A stretch of DNA of 64,000 nucleotides from JAIXWP01 sp964428835 (GTDB lineage: Bacteria > Bacteroidota > Bacteroidia > Flavobacteriales_D > Sanyastnellaceae), in contig CAYRZQ010000002.1 in the NCBI GenBank assembly GCA_964428835.1, positions 80,195-144,194 of the forward strand. Reading direction: 5' to 3'. Position 1 is the first letter of the stretch. Each line of letters begins with the position of its first letter. Under the pieces are notes generated by a model that did not search any database, was not told the origin of the DNA, and saw nothing but the letters and a program-made list of their open reading frames with translations. Positions 40,926 through 49,573 of this stretch are shown piece by piece. Both the position numbers and the translations under genes were made by a program.

Positions 40926-42320
40926 TTAGTGAATTTGCGTTCTTAATTTTTCGAGATAACTCTTTTTCTCATCCCGATAAAACAAATTCATTGTTTCGAA
41001 AGGAATGATTTGATTGTCCTTATTTACTATATGTACACATGATTTTTTCACCGCCCTTACATCAAAATTATATGCATCAATAAATTGCATAATAATAATC
41101 CTGAACAGGTTGTCATAGCTCAAGTTTGGAGCTTCTATATTCGGCAAGCAACAAAGTAGGTGATGTAATTTTGATGACGCTACATCTGTAGAAGTGCCAG
41201 TGCTGAATATCTCAAACATCCGGCGATGCAAGGCCTCATCCTGTTCATAGACAATTGTATTCTTGCTGTTATCCAATAAGTCTGCAGGATTGATGTATCT
41301 TGTAAGAGGATAAACCTCACCATCAAGTTTGAGCGCATAACCCATTACCAAAGCGTCTGGGTTACAAGGCACTGGTATTAAATCATCCTGAGAGAAAACG
41401 GCGGACTGTTCCATTATCTTTCTTCTCACCTCGGTTAGAGTAATTCGATCAGTTTCATGGTTAAAGTTCTCCAGTCGTCCTGCGATTTGAGTTGGTTGAA
41501 ACGTAACGCCTCGCACGCATCGCTGTTTTAATGCGAAATCAATTACCTTACCTATTTCATGATCATTTAATCCTTTTTGTAGGGTGACAACAAGTGTTGT
41601 AGATAAATTGAGTTGATTAAGGTGATCTAAAGCTTGTTCTCGAATCCTCTTCAAGCGCGCCCCCCGAAGGGTTTCCAACGCTTCGTCCTCAAAGGAATCA
41701 AACTGCAAATAGATTTCAAAATCCGGAGCGTATGATTTCAAACGCTCAGTAAATTCAAAGCTTTTTGCAATCTCAATACCATTGGTATTGATCATTAAAT
41801 GCTTTATTGGAAGCGACTTCGCGTAATCAAGAATATCGAAAAACTCCGGATGAAGAGTGGGCTCGCCGCCGCTAATTTGAACCACGTCCGGCTCCCGTTC
41901 ATTTTCGACAATAATATCCAGCATCGTCTTCACCTCCTCCAGAGTTCTGTGTCTTCCATAGCTTGGAGAGGAGCCCGCATAGCAGGTTGGACAGGTTAAA
42001 TTACATCGATCCGTTATTTCTACGATTGTTAGGCATGAGTGCTGTTCGTGATCGGGACAAAGACCGCAGTCGTATGGACATCCATAATGCGTTTTTGCGT
42101 TGAACTTATAGGGCGTTTCAGAAGGCTTATTATAGTTGCGTATATTTTTATAATATTCAATATCATCTGCTATAAGCACCTTAGAGCTGCCGTGGTCGGG
42201 GCAACGTTTTAGCATATAAACATTCCCGTCTTCAAATACAATTTTAGCATCTACTCTCTTTAAGCAATCAGGGCAGAGACTGAGTGTAAAATCATAATAT
42301 GTGTACTTTCTAGTTGGCAT
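40926..42320 (-). CDS. Radical SAM protein of the Tes/HMPTM (MJ0619-like) family
   Basis: The product is 464 residues. The N-terminus is a Zn-ribbon or rubredoxin-like site (C16-x2-C19 and C40-x2-H43, SLCPDCLKR...KRCPDHG). A cysteine cluster CPYDCGLCPDHEQHSC (C81, C85, C88, C96) follows, then the radical SAM site CNLTCPTC (C106, C110, C113) and ISGGEPTLHPEF. This cysteine order is that of MJ0619-like enzymes, whose best-known member, tetraether lipid synthase (Tes), joins lipid tails. The C-terminal part keeps PVPCNPDALVMGYAL and LLCCLPNI. The upstream Lgt-like gene overlaps its start by 11 bases, and a two-helix protein follows, so a membrane lipid substrate is plausible but not proven. Confidence 0.85.
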   Translation of the reverse strand: MPTRKYTYYDFTLSLCPDCLKRVDAKIVFEDGNVYMLKRCPDHGSSKVLIADDIEYYKNIRNYNKPSETPYKFNAKTHYGCPYDCGLCPDHEQHSCLTIVEITDRCNLTCPTCYAGSSPSYGRHRTLEEVKTMLDIIVENEREPDVVQISGGEPTLHPEFFDILDYAKSLPIKHLMINTNGIEIAKSFEFTERLKSYAPDFEIYLQFDSFEDEALETLRGARLKRIREQALDHLNQLNLSTTLVVTLQKGLNDHEIGKVIDFALKQRCVRGVTFQPTQIAGRLENFNHETDRITLTEVRRKIMEQSAVFSQDDLIPVPCNPDALVMGYALKLDGEVYPLTRYINPADLLDNSKNTIVYEQDEALHRRMFEIFSTGTSTDVASSKLHHLLCCLPNIEAPNLSYDNLFRIIIMQFIDAYNFDVRAVKKSCVHIVNKDNQIIPFETMNLFYRDEKKSYLEKLRTQIH

Positions 42321-43053
42321 TTAAAAAGAGTCTTTTCAAAGTATTCAAATAATAAACCCAGCAGACGATGCAAAGCCATTGAATGCTGCTCAATTCAAGG
42401 AAGAAAAATACATTTGGTTTTAGGAATTCAATTAAAAATCGAAAACCAAAGTATGCAATCATAAAGATCTTAAATTTTAAACCCAACTCTTTTTCAGTGA
42501 TGGAATTGTATTTTCTCAAAAAGAAAAAAAGTAGGATTAAAAACACGATTTCATATAGCGCTATTGGGTGTCTCATCAATCCATCACCGAGATCCATTCC
42601 CATAAAGAAAGAAGTCTCTACGCCATAGGTAAACTCATTGATTCCCGTTAAGAAGCATCCTACACGTCCAATCATAATACCGATTATAATTGGGTAAGTA
42701 AACAAGTCGCCAGATGAGGATTTTTCGCCGATTATCTTTTTTGTCAATTCCACTCCCAAAAGACCACCAAACAATCCTCCCATTATGGACTTGTTGTCTA
42801 TTAAATCCAGGATGTTGTCTATGCTGGAAGGAACTACTGGGTTTTCTAAAAAGCCGATGATCCTGGAGCCCAAAAAAGCCCCGACTATAGCCCCAAGAAT
42901 GATTGACAACCTGTTCGAGCTTGAAATGTGATCTTGCTTGTGTTTTCGCAATAAAACATAATATCTGAATGCCACAAAAAAGGCAAGATATTCCAGTATA
43001 AGATGAACGTTTACCTTAACTCCAAATAAAATTGGTTCGAAAGGAATAGTCAA
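42310..43053 (-). CDS. Lgt-family membrane protein with altered active-site residues
   Basis: This 247-residue protein has about seven helices and the fold signature of prolipoprotein diacylglyceryl transferase: GRVGCFLTGINEFTYG (129-144), HPIALYE (162-168) and GFRFLIEF. The start is a TTG (43053); no ATG or GTG is available in frame before an upstream stop. Two residues considered essential in Lgt differ. The GRxGNF motif has Cys in place of Asn, and the H-G-G loop reads SIMGGLFGG, without the His. So it is probably not the housekeeping Lgt but a relative acting on another lipid or acceptor. It overlaps the radical SAM start by 11 bases. Confidence 0.8.
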   Translation of the reverse strand: MTIPFEPILFGVKVNVHLILEYLAFFVAFRYYVLLRKHKQDHISSSNRLSIILGAIVGAFLGSRIIGFLENPVVPSSIDNILDLIDNKSIMGGLFGGLLGVELTKKIIGEKSSSGDLFTYPIIIGIMIGRVGCFLTGINEFTYGVETSFFMGMDLGDGLMRHPIALYEIVFLILLFFFLRKYNSITEKELGLKFKIFMIAYFGFRFLIEFLKPNVFFFLELSSIQWLCIVCWVYYLNTLKRLFLNAN

Positions 43054-43122
43054 TAGGAGTTGCTTTAAGTGGAATGGTTGTTTTCACAAATATAGAAGAA
43101 TCCTTTATCCCCACCCTCTCTA

Positions 43123-44034
43123 TCAATCTATCAACTCATTTGTAAACAACTGTTGTTCTAAAATTACTTTATCTTCTAAGTGATACTCCACCAGCCAGTT
43201 TAAAAAACTATCTACTCTCTCAAAGTCAAAACGACCGCAAGTTGTGTCGTCACCAAAATATTTCAAGGATGCCGTGCATGACGCCATCAGATCAATATTC
43301 TCGCGATCATAATCAGTCACATACTTCCTCAAAATTTCAGCCGCCAGAGCAGGATTGTTTTTTACGAACAGATATCCCTTTTTTGTGGCCGAAATAAATT
43401 TTTTGAAAACATGTCTATTCGCTATTATACTTTCCTTGGTGGTAATCAGCACGGGAGAATATCCGTATGGAATAGCAAAGTCATGCATGCGATACTTGTT
43501 GAGTTCTATACCCTTTCCTGCAGCTTCTACGCCTTCCCAATTATCAAAAATCCAAGTCGCATCAGCTTTTCCATCCAGCAGCGTATTCCAAATACCCAAT
43601 TTATCCGGATATATAATTTCAAGGTTTCCTTTACCTCCATCGTTTACGAGCATCCTCATTACGATTTGATCTTCATAGCGCGCCTTATAGGAAGCATATA
43701 CCTTACCATCCAACTCTCTTGGGGATTTGAACCCTGAAGATGCCAACGAAGCTATGCTACTAAGATCCTCTTGTAGTAAGGCAAAAACTCCAATCGCATT
43801 CACGCGATTGGTTTTATTATTCAAACTTATAATTGTCTCGGATGGAGCGATAGCAAAATCGACCAAGCCTTCTTCAAGTTTCTTGCCCGGGGTTTTCTGG
43901 TAATTATCGTCAATGGGATTTGAAATTTTCAAATCCAAGTGTTCATTTTCATAGTAGCCCAATTCCTTAGCCGCAAAAAAACCAATGTGATTGACATTCG
44001 GCGTCCAGTCTAATGCTATTCTAATCTCTTTCAT
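43123..44034 (-). CDS. ThiY/NMT1-like substrate-binding protein without a signal peptide
   Basis: The ATG at 44034 gives 303 residues that begin directly with the NMT1/THI5 fold: MKEIRIALDWTPNVNHIGFFAAKELGYYE, then LEEGLVDFAIAPSETIISLNNK and LDGKADATWIFDNWEGVEA. Family members are usually periplasmic ABC-transporter proteins for pyrimidine thiamine precursors (ThiY), or cytoplasmic HMP-P synthases (yeast THI5). No signal peptide is present and no transporter genes are adjacent. The THI5 residues are not conserved (the His in MIHTLAAK is replaced by SET, and the CCCFC motif is absent). It is first in the minus-strand run ending at 35719, 69 bp upstream of the Lgt-like gene. Confidence 0.8.
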   Translation of the reverse strand: MKEIRIALDWTPNVNHIGFFAAKELGYYENEHLDLKISNPIDDNYQKTPGKKLEEGLVDFAIAPSETIISLNNKTNRVNAIGVFALLQEDLSSIASLASSGFKSPRELDGKVYASYKARYEDQIVMRMLVNDGGKGNLEIIYPDKLGIWNTLLDGKADATWIFDNWEGVEAAGKGIELNKYRMHDFAIPYGYSPVLITTKESIIANRHVFKKFISATKKGYLFVKNNPALAAEILRKYVTDYDRENIDLMASCTASLKYFGDDTTCGRFDFERVDSFLNWLVEYHLEDKVILEQQLFTNELID

Positions 44035-44096
44035 AGATTTATTCAATAATAATTGCAAATATGATTTTTAATGAAAGCAATATCAAATTGATTTCA

Positions 44097-45326
44097 TTAC
44101 AAGCCAGTCCTCAATCTTGTCCATCCTTGATAATAACCTAAACCGATACCAATAATATTTAAGCTACCTCGATCTCCGAAGGTATTAGAAAATCCACTCG
44201 GAAGATGTGCTGCATAAAGTCGAATGTAAAAGCAGTCCTGATCAGTTCCGGGGTGGTAACCTTCGGAAGAAAACAAATCCCATCGCCAAGACTTTATTCG
44301 AAATTTTAGATCCATGTTTATTCCAAAATGCGGCTGAACGAAAACTTCCGAATTATCAGAGTAAGTAGAATCGGCGAAATTGTAAATCACTCGTGTTTGA
44401 TTAACCCCTACCATAGGAGTAATTCTTAAACGACTGGTATTTATAACCATATAACCAATACTTCCAGAAACCCCACTAATACGGGCACTTCCCTCGCTAC
44501 TCCATAAAAAATCATCCAGCAGAACTTCCCTTCTAAGTGGTGAATTCGAAATGGAAATGCTTGAATTTAGAGCTAATCTCTTATAAACGATATCTATGTC
44601 CATGATGAAACTATAGGAGTTTCCAAAAATATCTGCAAGTCCTCCATTAAAAGACTTAAAACCCGCTGGTAAAAATGAAAATCCAAATCCGAAATCACTA
44701 CTCTCCAATTCATAAAGAATATGGTCAACAAGAAACTTCCTTCTTGAATCTATAGGATCCATTGTTTCAATAATTCTCCGCACAGAAGCATTTATTGAGT
44801 CTTGACTAAAAGTCTGGCTTGACGGAAATCCAGTTAATTCATTAATTGCCCTCTTTAGATAGAGTCTGAGGTATTCTTCTTTGTCGTTCTTTGCGAGAGA
44901 TCCTTCGGTACTCTTTCGAGCGAATTCTACCCAAAACGGACTCATTATATCGGTTAAATCAGGAATGATAATATTGGCACTAGCTGGGACCCTGCATTGA
45001 ATTGTAAAGTAATGCGTGTTATCGTCAATATCTCTGAAGATTTGGTTAGAATCATCTAAATAAAAATTAATGAGTGTTTCTTCACTATGGCTGAAGAAGG
45101 GTATAGCATCACTCACTGCCCGGCCAGAAACAAGATAGTAGACATCAAAATATTTCTTAATACTATCCGACTCATTCCGAAGAATAAAATTTCTTACCTT
45201 CTCTTTCTCTTTGATCATTTGATCCCTTAATTCGCGGTAGTTGTCAACACGAACATACACTTGGGCAGTAGCGCTCTGAACTAACAAGATTAAGCTCAAT
45301 GCGAGCATTGACATTACTCTATTCAT
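44097..45326 (-). CDS. Secreted or outer-membrane protein, beta-barrel-like
   Basis: The 409-residue product has a signal peptide (MNRVMSMLALSLILLVQSATAQ). The N-terminal half is mixed helix and strand (RELRDQMIKEKEKVRNFILRNESDSIKKYFDVYYLV). The C-terminal half has alternating aromatic and polar strands (SYSFIMDIDIVYKRLALNSSISIS, RISGVSGSIGYMVINTSRLRITPMVGV, SLNIIGIGLGYYQGWTRLRTGL) typical of outer membrane beta-barrels, ending with a short strand, though without the usual terminal Phe. I recognise no family. It appears to be transcribed alone between the ThiY-like and histidine kinase genes. Confidence 0.65.
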   Translation of the reverse strand: MNRVMSMLALSLILLVQSATAQVYVRVDNYRELRDQMIKEKEKVRNFILRNESDSIKKYFDVYYLVSGRAVSDAIPFFSHSEETLINFYLDDSNQIFRDIDDNTHYFTIQCRVPASANIIIPDLTDIMSPFWVEFARKSTEGSLAKNDKEEYLRLYLKRAINELTGFPSSQTFSQDSINASVRRIIETMDPIDSRRKFLVDHILYELESSDFGFGFSFLPAGFKSFNGGLADIFGNSYSFIMDIDIVYKRLALNSSISISNSPLRREVLLDDFLWSSEGSARISGVSGSIGYMVINTSRLRITPMVGVNQTRVIYNFADSTYSDNSEVFVQPHFGINMDLKFRIKSWRWDLFSSEGYHPGTDQDCFYIRLYAAHLPSGFSNTFGDRGSLNIIGIGLGYYQGWTRLRTGL

Positions 45327-45494
45327 ATAGAAATAGGATTTCCTTTGTTTATCAATTCTATTATATGGATAATATCCATACTATTTAATTAGATAAAAAT
45401 AGAAATGCCAAGCATTAAAATTGATTAGAATAAATGTTAACTCCCTAAATTAAGAACCAAATAAATAAGTGATTATAATTTTGAAGTCTGCTTC

Positions 45495-46952
45495 TTATCC
45501 CTTAGAAAACTCAAGATAAAACGAAGCACCGCGGCCAGACTTACTCCAGAAAAACACATTGCCACCCGTGTGTTGCATGATATTTTTTACCATAGCCAAT
45601 CCCAGTCCAGTGCCTGTGCTTTTTGTGGTAAAATTGGGAACAAATATTTTCTTTTTTCCTTCCTCCGAAATTCCTATTCCATTATCCGAGACCCGAACGA
45701 TCACTCGGTTTTTATATCCTCTTACGGCTATATCAATTTTTCCCGTTACACCATCAGGTATTGCCTGCATGGCATTATTGATGAGATTATTAAAGACGCG
45801 AATCATTTGTTCTTTATCGCCTCTTACCAAAGGGCTTTGCAAATGATACTTTCTATAGGATATTTGGTAGTTCTTTTGATCGAGATATATATCTACCACA
45901 TCATCTAAAACCTTTGTCAGATCAAGTGTTTCCAAATTTGGCTTTGGCATTTTAGCGAAATTAGAAAACTCACTGGCGATATGACTGAGTGTATCAATTT
46001 GCTCAGTCATACTTTTTACAAATTGTTTCAAGCGAACATCAAAGTCCGCGCTACCATCTTCCCATGAGCGCTGCAGATGTTGTACGCGCAATTTCATTGG
46101 TGTGAGCGGATTCTTAATTTCGTGCGCCACTTGTTTCGCCATTTCTCTCCACGCACTTTCGCGTTCTTCTTGTGCTAATAGATTCGCCGACTTCTCCAAT
46201 TCGAGGAGCATTACGTTATACTGATCAACAAGGGCACCTATTTCATCCTCACTGTTCCATTCAATTTCCTCATTCTTACCACCCAGCTGAATACCTTTCA
46301 TTCTATCTACAATTTCTTGGAGTGAGCGGGTGATATAGGAACTTAAAAAGTATGCGACAGCGGCGGCCAAAATAAATAGGATAATGTAGCTCTGACCTAA
46401 TTCTTCTAAGAACCTGATTATATCCTTTCCTTCGAATTCAGAGTTTTCGTAAACCACTCCAACTATTGCAATTGGCTTTTCCTCTATATCATTAAAATAC
46501 CAATATGCATAAGACAAGTCTTTCGAATCGATGCTCTTTTCAAGGACTGCTCTATTATTTCCTGTAACGAGCTGTTTAAGTATGGTGTAGTTGACCTTGT
46601 ACGGTGCGTTGAGCACAGCCATACTATCTGAATTTGTCGAAATGAGGTAGTTTCCTCTCAAGTCGTACATTACAATAAATAGATTATGTACATCGGATAG
46701 CTCGCATATTTTGTCACTGAATTGATAAAGAATGCTGTCAGAGGCCATGTACCCGCCGTTCTGATTCAAAAAATATGTCATTGAGGCCTTCACGGCCTTC
46801 TCCTTTCTCTCCAGGCGCTGCATATTGTATTTTTCACTTTGTTCGAAGTGATCATACAATGCGATCCCACCGGTGACGAGAAAAGAAATAAGAATCATCG
46901 CCAACATGGAGACGTAAATTCTCAATCGGAGGGTAAGTCGTGGGCGCCGCAT
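45495..46952 (-). CDS. NtrY-like sensor histidine kinase
   Basis: This 485-residue membrane sensor has TM1 (about 10-29), a periplasmic region of about 160 residues, TM2 (about 188-208), a HAMP linker, then HisKA with the phospho-acceptor His near residue 277 in AKQVAHEIKNPLTPMKL. The catalytic domain has MIRVFNNLINNAMQAIPDG (N-box), VRVSDNGIGIS (G1) and STGTGLGLAMVKNIMQHTGG (G2). The HEIKNPLTPxKLRxQ sequence is that of NtrY-type kinases. No response regulator gene lies beside it, so it is an orphan, at least here. Its signal is unknown. Confidence 0.92.
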   Translation of the reverse strand: MRRPRLTLRLRIYVSMLAMILISFLVTGGIALYDHFEQSEKYNMQRLERKEKAVKASMTYFLNQNGGYMASDSILYQFSDKICELSDVHNLFIVMYDLRGNYLISTNSDSMAVLNAPYKVNYTILKQLVTGNNRAVLEKSIDSKDLSYAYWYFNDIEEKPIAIVGVVYENSEFEGKDIIRFLEELGQSYIILFILAAAVAYFLSSYITRSLQEIVDRMKGIQLGGKNEEIEWNSEDEIGALVDQYNVMLLELEKSANLLAQEERESAWREMAKQVAHEIKNPLTPMKLRVQHLQRSWEDGSADFDVRLKQFVKSMTEQIDTLSHIASEFSNFAKMPKPNLETLDLTKVLDDVVDIYLDQKNYQISYRKYHLQSPLVRGDKEQMIRVFNNLINNAMQAIPDGVTGKIDIAVRGYKNRVIVRVSDNGIGISEEGKKKIFVPNFTTKSTGTGLGLAMVKNIMQHTGGNVFFWSKSGRGASFYLEFSKG

Positions 46953-47010
46953 GCATCAAATGTCGCAATTTTCAAGCCACTTAAATCAATGAGGGCAATT
47001 ATTCAAAATA

Positions 47011-47036
47011 AAAAAAGGGCTCGATAACGAGCCCTT
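47011..47036 (-). terminator. Intrinsic terminator of the ATP synthase operon
   Basis: AAGGGCTCG (47015-47023) and CGAGCCCTT (47028-47036) form a nine-pair stem with a four-base loop. On the minus strand it is followed by a T-rich run (TTTTTTTATTTT). It lies 20 bp after the atpG stop codon. Confidence 0.93.
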
Positions 47037-47055
47037 TCCTTCAATATCTTAATTA

Positions 47056-47931
47056 TTATCCCTTCAAAGCATCAGCACCAGCAACGATCTCAAGGATTTC
47101 GTTTGTAATGGCCGCTTGACGCGCTTTGTTATAGGTAATTTTCAAGTCTTTCACCAAAGCACCAGCGTTATCAGTTGCCTTGTGCATTGCAGTCATGCGC
47201 GCTCCGTGCTCCGATGCGTTGCTATCCAACAAAGCCTTAAACAATTGAACCTTCAAAGAACGAGGAATAAGATCTTCCAAAATTTGTTCTTTCGTTGGTT
47301 CATAGATGTACTCTACCTTAGAAGTAGAAGCACCACCTGTCATTGGCATTACTGGCAAGAACTGTTCGTGCTTTATCTCCTGCGCGGCAGCATTTTTAAA
47401 GCTATTGTACACTAGGACGACTTTGTCAAATTTACCCTTCGCATATTGACTCATAATCGTTTCAGCTATCGCAGATGCATTGCCGAACGTTAATTTATCA
47501 AAGATGCTGTAGGGAGCTTCGCCAAAGCCCTCATTGTAGTGATGCGAAGTCTTTTTATAAGCATCAAACGCCTTTTTACCCAGTGAAAGAATCTTCACAT
47601 TAGCTCCGGCATATTGACCCTTCAGACTTGTTTTTATGTCTTTAAGGACGTTATTGTTGAAACCACCGCAAAGACCTCTGTTGCTGGTAATCGCAACAAC
47701 CAGAACGTTCTTCACTTCTCTTTGTGTGCTATAGATTCCATCGTTACCATCAAGCGTAGCGCTAACGTTACCGAGAATTTCTTGCAACTTCAAAGAGTAT
47801 GGTCTCATTCGGGTAATTGCATCCTGTGCGCGCTTCAATTTGGCCGCTGACACCATCTTCATTGCAGATGTGATCTGCATTGTGGAGTTTACAGAGGTAA
47901 TTCTAATGCGTATTTCCTTCAGGTTTGCCAT
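47056..47931 (-). CDS. atpG: ATP synthase F1 subunit gamma
   Basis: The 291-residue product has the conserved N-terminal helix (MANLKEIRIRITSVNSTMQITSAMKMVSAAKLKRAQ) and C-terminal helix (ASEHGARMTAMHKATDNAGALVKDLKITYNKARQAAITNEILEIVAGADAL) that form the rotor's coiled-coil shaft, and LVVAITSNRGLCGGFNNNV in the globular part. It is the central stalk linking the c-ring to the alpha-beta hexamer. It is last in the operon, followed by the terminator at 47011-47036. The beta and epsilon genes are not downstream as they would be in many bacteria. Confidence 0.97.
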   Translation of the reverse strand: MANLKEIRIRITSVNSTMQITSAMKMVSAAKLKRAQDAITRMRPYSLKLQEILGNVSATLDGNDGIYSTQREVKNVLVVAITSNRGLCGGFNNNVLKDIKTSLKGQYAGANVKILSLGKKAFDAYKKTSHHYNEGFGEAPYSIFDKLTFGNASAIAETIMSQYAKGKFDKVVLVYNSFKNAAAQEIKHEQFLPVMPMTGGASTSKVEYIYEPTKEQILEDLIPRSLKVQLFKALLDSNASEHGARMTAMHKATDNAGALVKDLKITYNKARQAAITNEILEIVAGADALKG

Positions 47932-47955
47932 TTCCCGCCTTCCTTATGAATTCAA

Positions 47956-49533
47956 TTAATTGTACTTGCTTGTAAGTTCCTTAGCTACATTTTCCAACAC
48001 ATTGGTCAACTCGTCTGAGAATTGTCCAGCGCGCAATGCATCCAATACATCGCGATGCTTGAGGTCCATGTAAGTGAGGAATTCCTCTTCGAACGCCTTC
48101 ATTTTCTCTACTGGCACCTTAGCCACGAGGCCTTTAGTACCGAGGTAGATAATAGCGATTTGCTTTTCTACAGAAAGAGGAGCGTTTTGACCTTGTTTCA
48201 AGATTTCAACGTTGCGGCGACCTTTTTCGATAACGAACTTTGTAGCATCATCGAGGTCAGAACCGAACTTCGCAAACGCTTCCAATTCGCGGAACTGCGC
48301 TTGGTCAAGTTTCAATGTACCGGCAACCTTCTTCATTGACTTAATCTGTGCAGAACCACCCACGCGGCTTACGCTGATACCTACGTTGATCGCAGGACGC
48401 ACACCGGCGTTGAAGAGGTTAGATTCCAAGAAGATCTGACCGTCAGTGATAGAAATTACGTTGGTTGGGATATACGCAGATACGTCACCCGCTTGTGTTT
48501 CGATAATTGGGAGAGCTGTAAGTGAACCACCACCGCGAACCTTACCTTGTAGGCTTGGAGGAAGGTCATTCATTTTTTCAGCTACGCTCTGAGTGGCGTT
48601 GATCTTCGCTGCACGCTCGAGCAAGCGGCTGTGCAAGTAGAACACGTCACCAGGATAAGCCTCGCGTCCTGGAGGACGACGAAGTAGAAGTGATACCTCA
48701 CGGTAAGCCACCGCTTGTTTTGACAAATCATCGTACACGATAAGTGCTGGACGACCAGTATCACGGAAATATTCTCCAATTGCTACACCTGCAAAAGGAG
48801 CGTAGAACTGAAGTGGAGCAGGGTCAGAAGCAGTAGCCGCTACTACGCAGGTGTAAGCCATAGCGCCAGCGTCTTCCAAAGTCTTCACAGTACCAGCAAC
48901 GGTAGAACCCTTTTGACCTACGGCAACGTAGATACAAAATACTGGTTCACCCTTATCATAAAATTCTTTTTGGTTGATGATGGTATCGATGGCCACAGTA
49001 GTCTTACCAGTCTGACGGTCACCAATGATCAATTCGCGCTGACCTCTTCCGATTGGAATCATAGCGTCAATTGCCTTGATACCTGTTTGAAGGGGCTCAT
49101 TTACTGGCTGGCGGTAGATTACCCCAGGAGCTTTGCGCTCGAGTGGCATTTCAAACAACTCACCAGAAATTGGGCCTTTACCATCGATTGGTTCTCCAAG
49201 TGTATTTACAACACGACCAAGCATACCTTCGCCCGCCATAATAGATGCGATGCGATTAGTACGCTTAACGGTTGAACCCTCTTTGAGGTCACCTGAAGGG
49301 CCGAGCAATACAGCACCTACGTTATCTTCTTCCAGGTTGAGCGCGATACCGCGAACACCGTTTTCGAACTCGATCAACTCTCCTGACTGAACGTTTGAAA
49401 GTCCATAGATACGCGCGATACCATCACCCACTTGGAGGATGCTACCCACTTCCTGGAGTTCAGCTTCGGATTTAAAACCGGCTAATTGCTCACGCAAAAT
49501 TGCAGATACTTCTGCAGGTTTAACTTCTGCCAT
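47956..49533 (-). CDS. atpA: ATP synthase F1 subunit alpha
   Basis: The product is 525 residues. It has the N-terminal beta-barrel (VGDGIARIYGLSNVQSGELIEF), the nucleotide-binding domain with P-loop GDRQTGKT (171-178), and the alpha-specific arginine segment ISVSRVGGSAQIKSMKKVAGTLKLDQAQFRELEAFAKFG. These features distinguish alpha (non-catalytic sites) from beta. It pairs with beta to form the hexamer. In order, it follows atpH by 40 bp and precedes atpG by 24 bp. Confidence 0.98.
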   Translation of the reverse strand: MAEVKPAEVSAILREQLAGFKSEAELQEVGSILQVGDGIARIYGLSNVQSGELIEFENGVRGIALNLEEDNVGAVLLGPSGDLKEGSTVKRTNRIASIMAGEGMLGRVVNTLGEPIDGKGPISGELFEMPLERKAPGVIYRQPVNEPLQTGIKAIDAMIPIGRGQRELIIGDRQTGKTTVAIDTIINQKEFYDKGEPVFCIYVAVGQKGSTVAGTVKTLEDAGAMAYTCVVAATASDPAPLQFYAPFAGVAIGEYFRDTGRPALIVYDDLSKQAVAYREVSLLLRRPPGREAYPGDVFYLHSRLLERAAKINATQSVAEKMNDLPPSLQGKVRGGGSLTALPIIETQAGDVSAYIPTNVISITDGQIFLESNLFNAGVRPAINVGISVSRVGGSAQIKSMKKVAGTLKLDQAQFRELEAFAKFGSDLDDATKFVIEKGRRNVEILKQGQNAPLSVEKQIAIIYLGTKGLVAKVPVEKMKAFEEEFLTYMDLKHRDVLDALRAGQFSDELTNVLENVAKELTSKYN

Positions 49534-49573
49534 TTGTCAGAATATTTTTTTATGTATAAAAAAACCTGGGCTC

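Noticed and set aside
43123..44034. Cytoplasmic HMP-P synthase (THI5 type)
   Set aside because: The THI5 substrate histidine region (MIHTLAAK) and CCCFC motif are not present; only the fold is shared.
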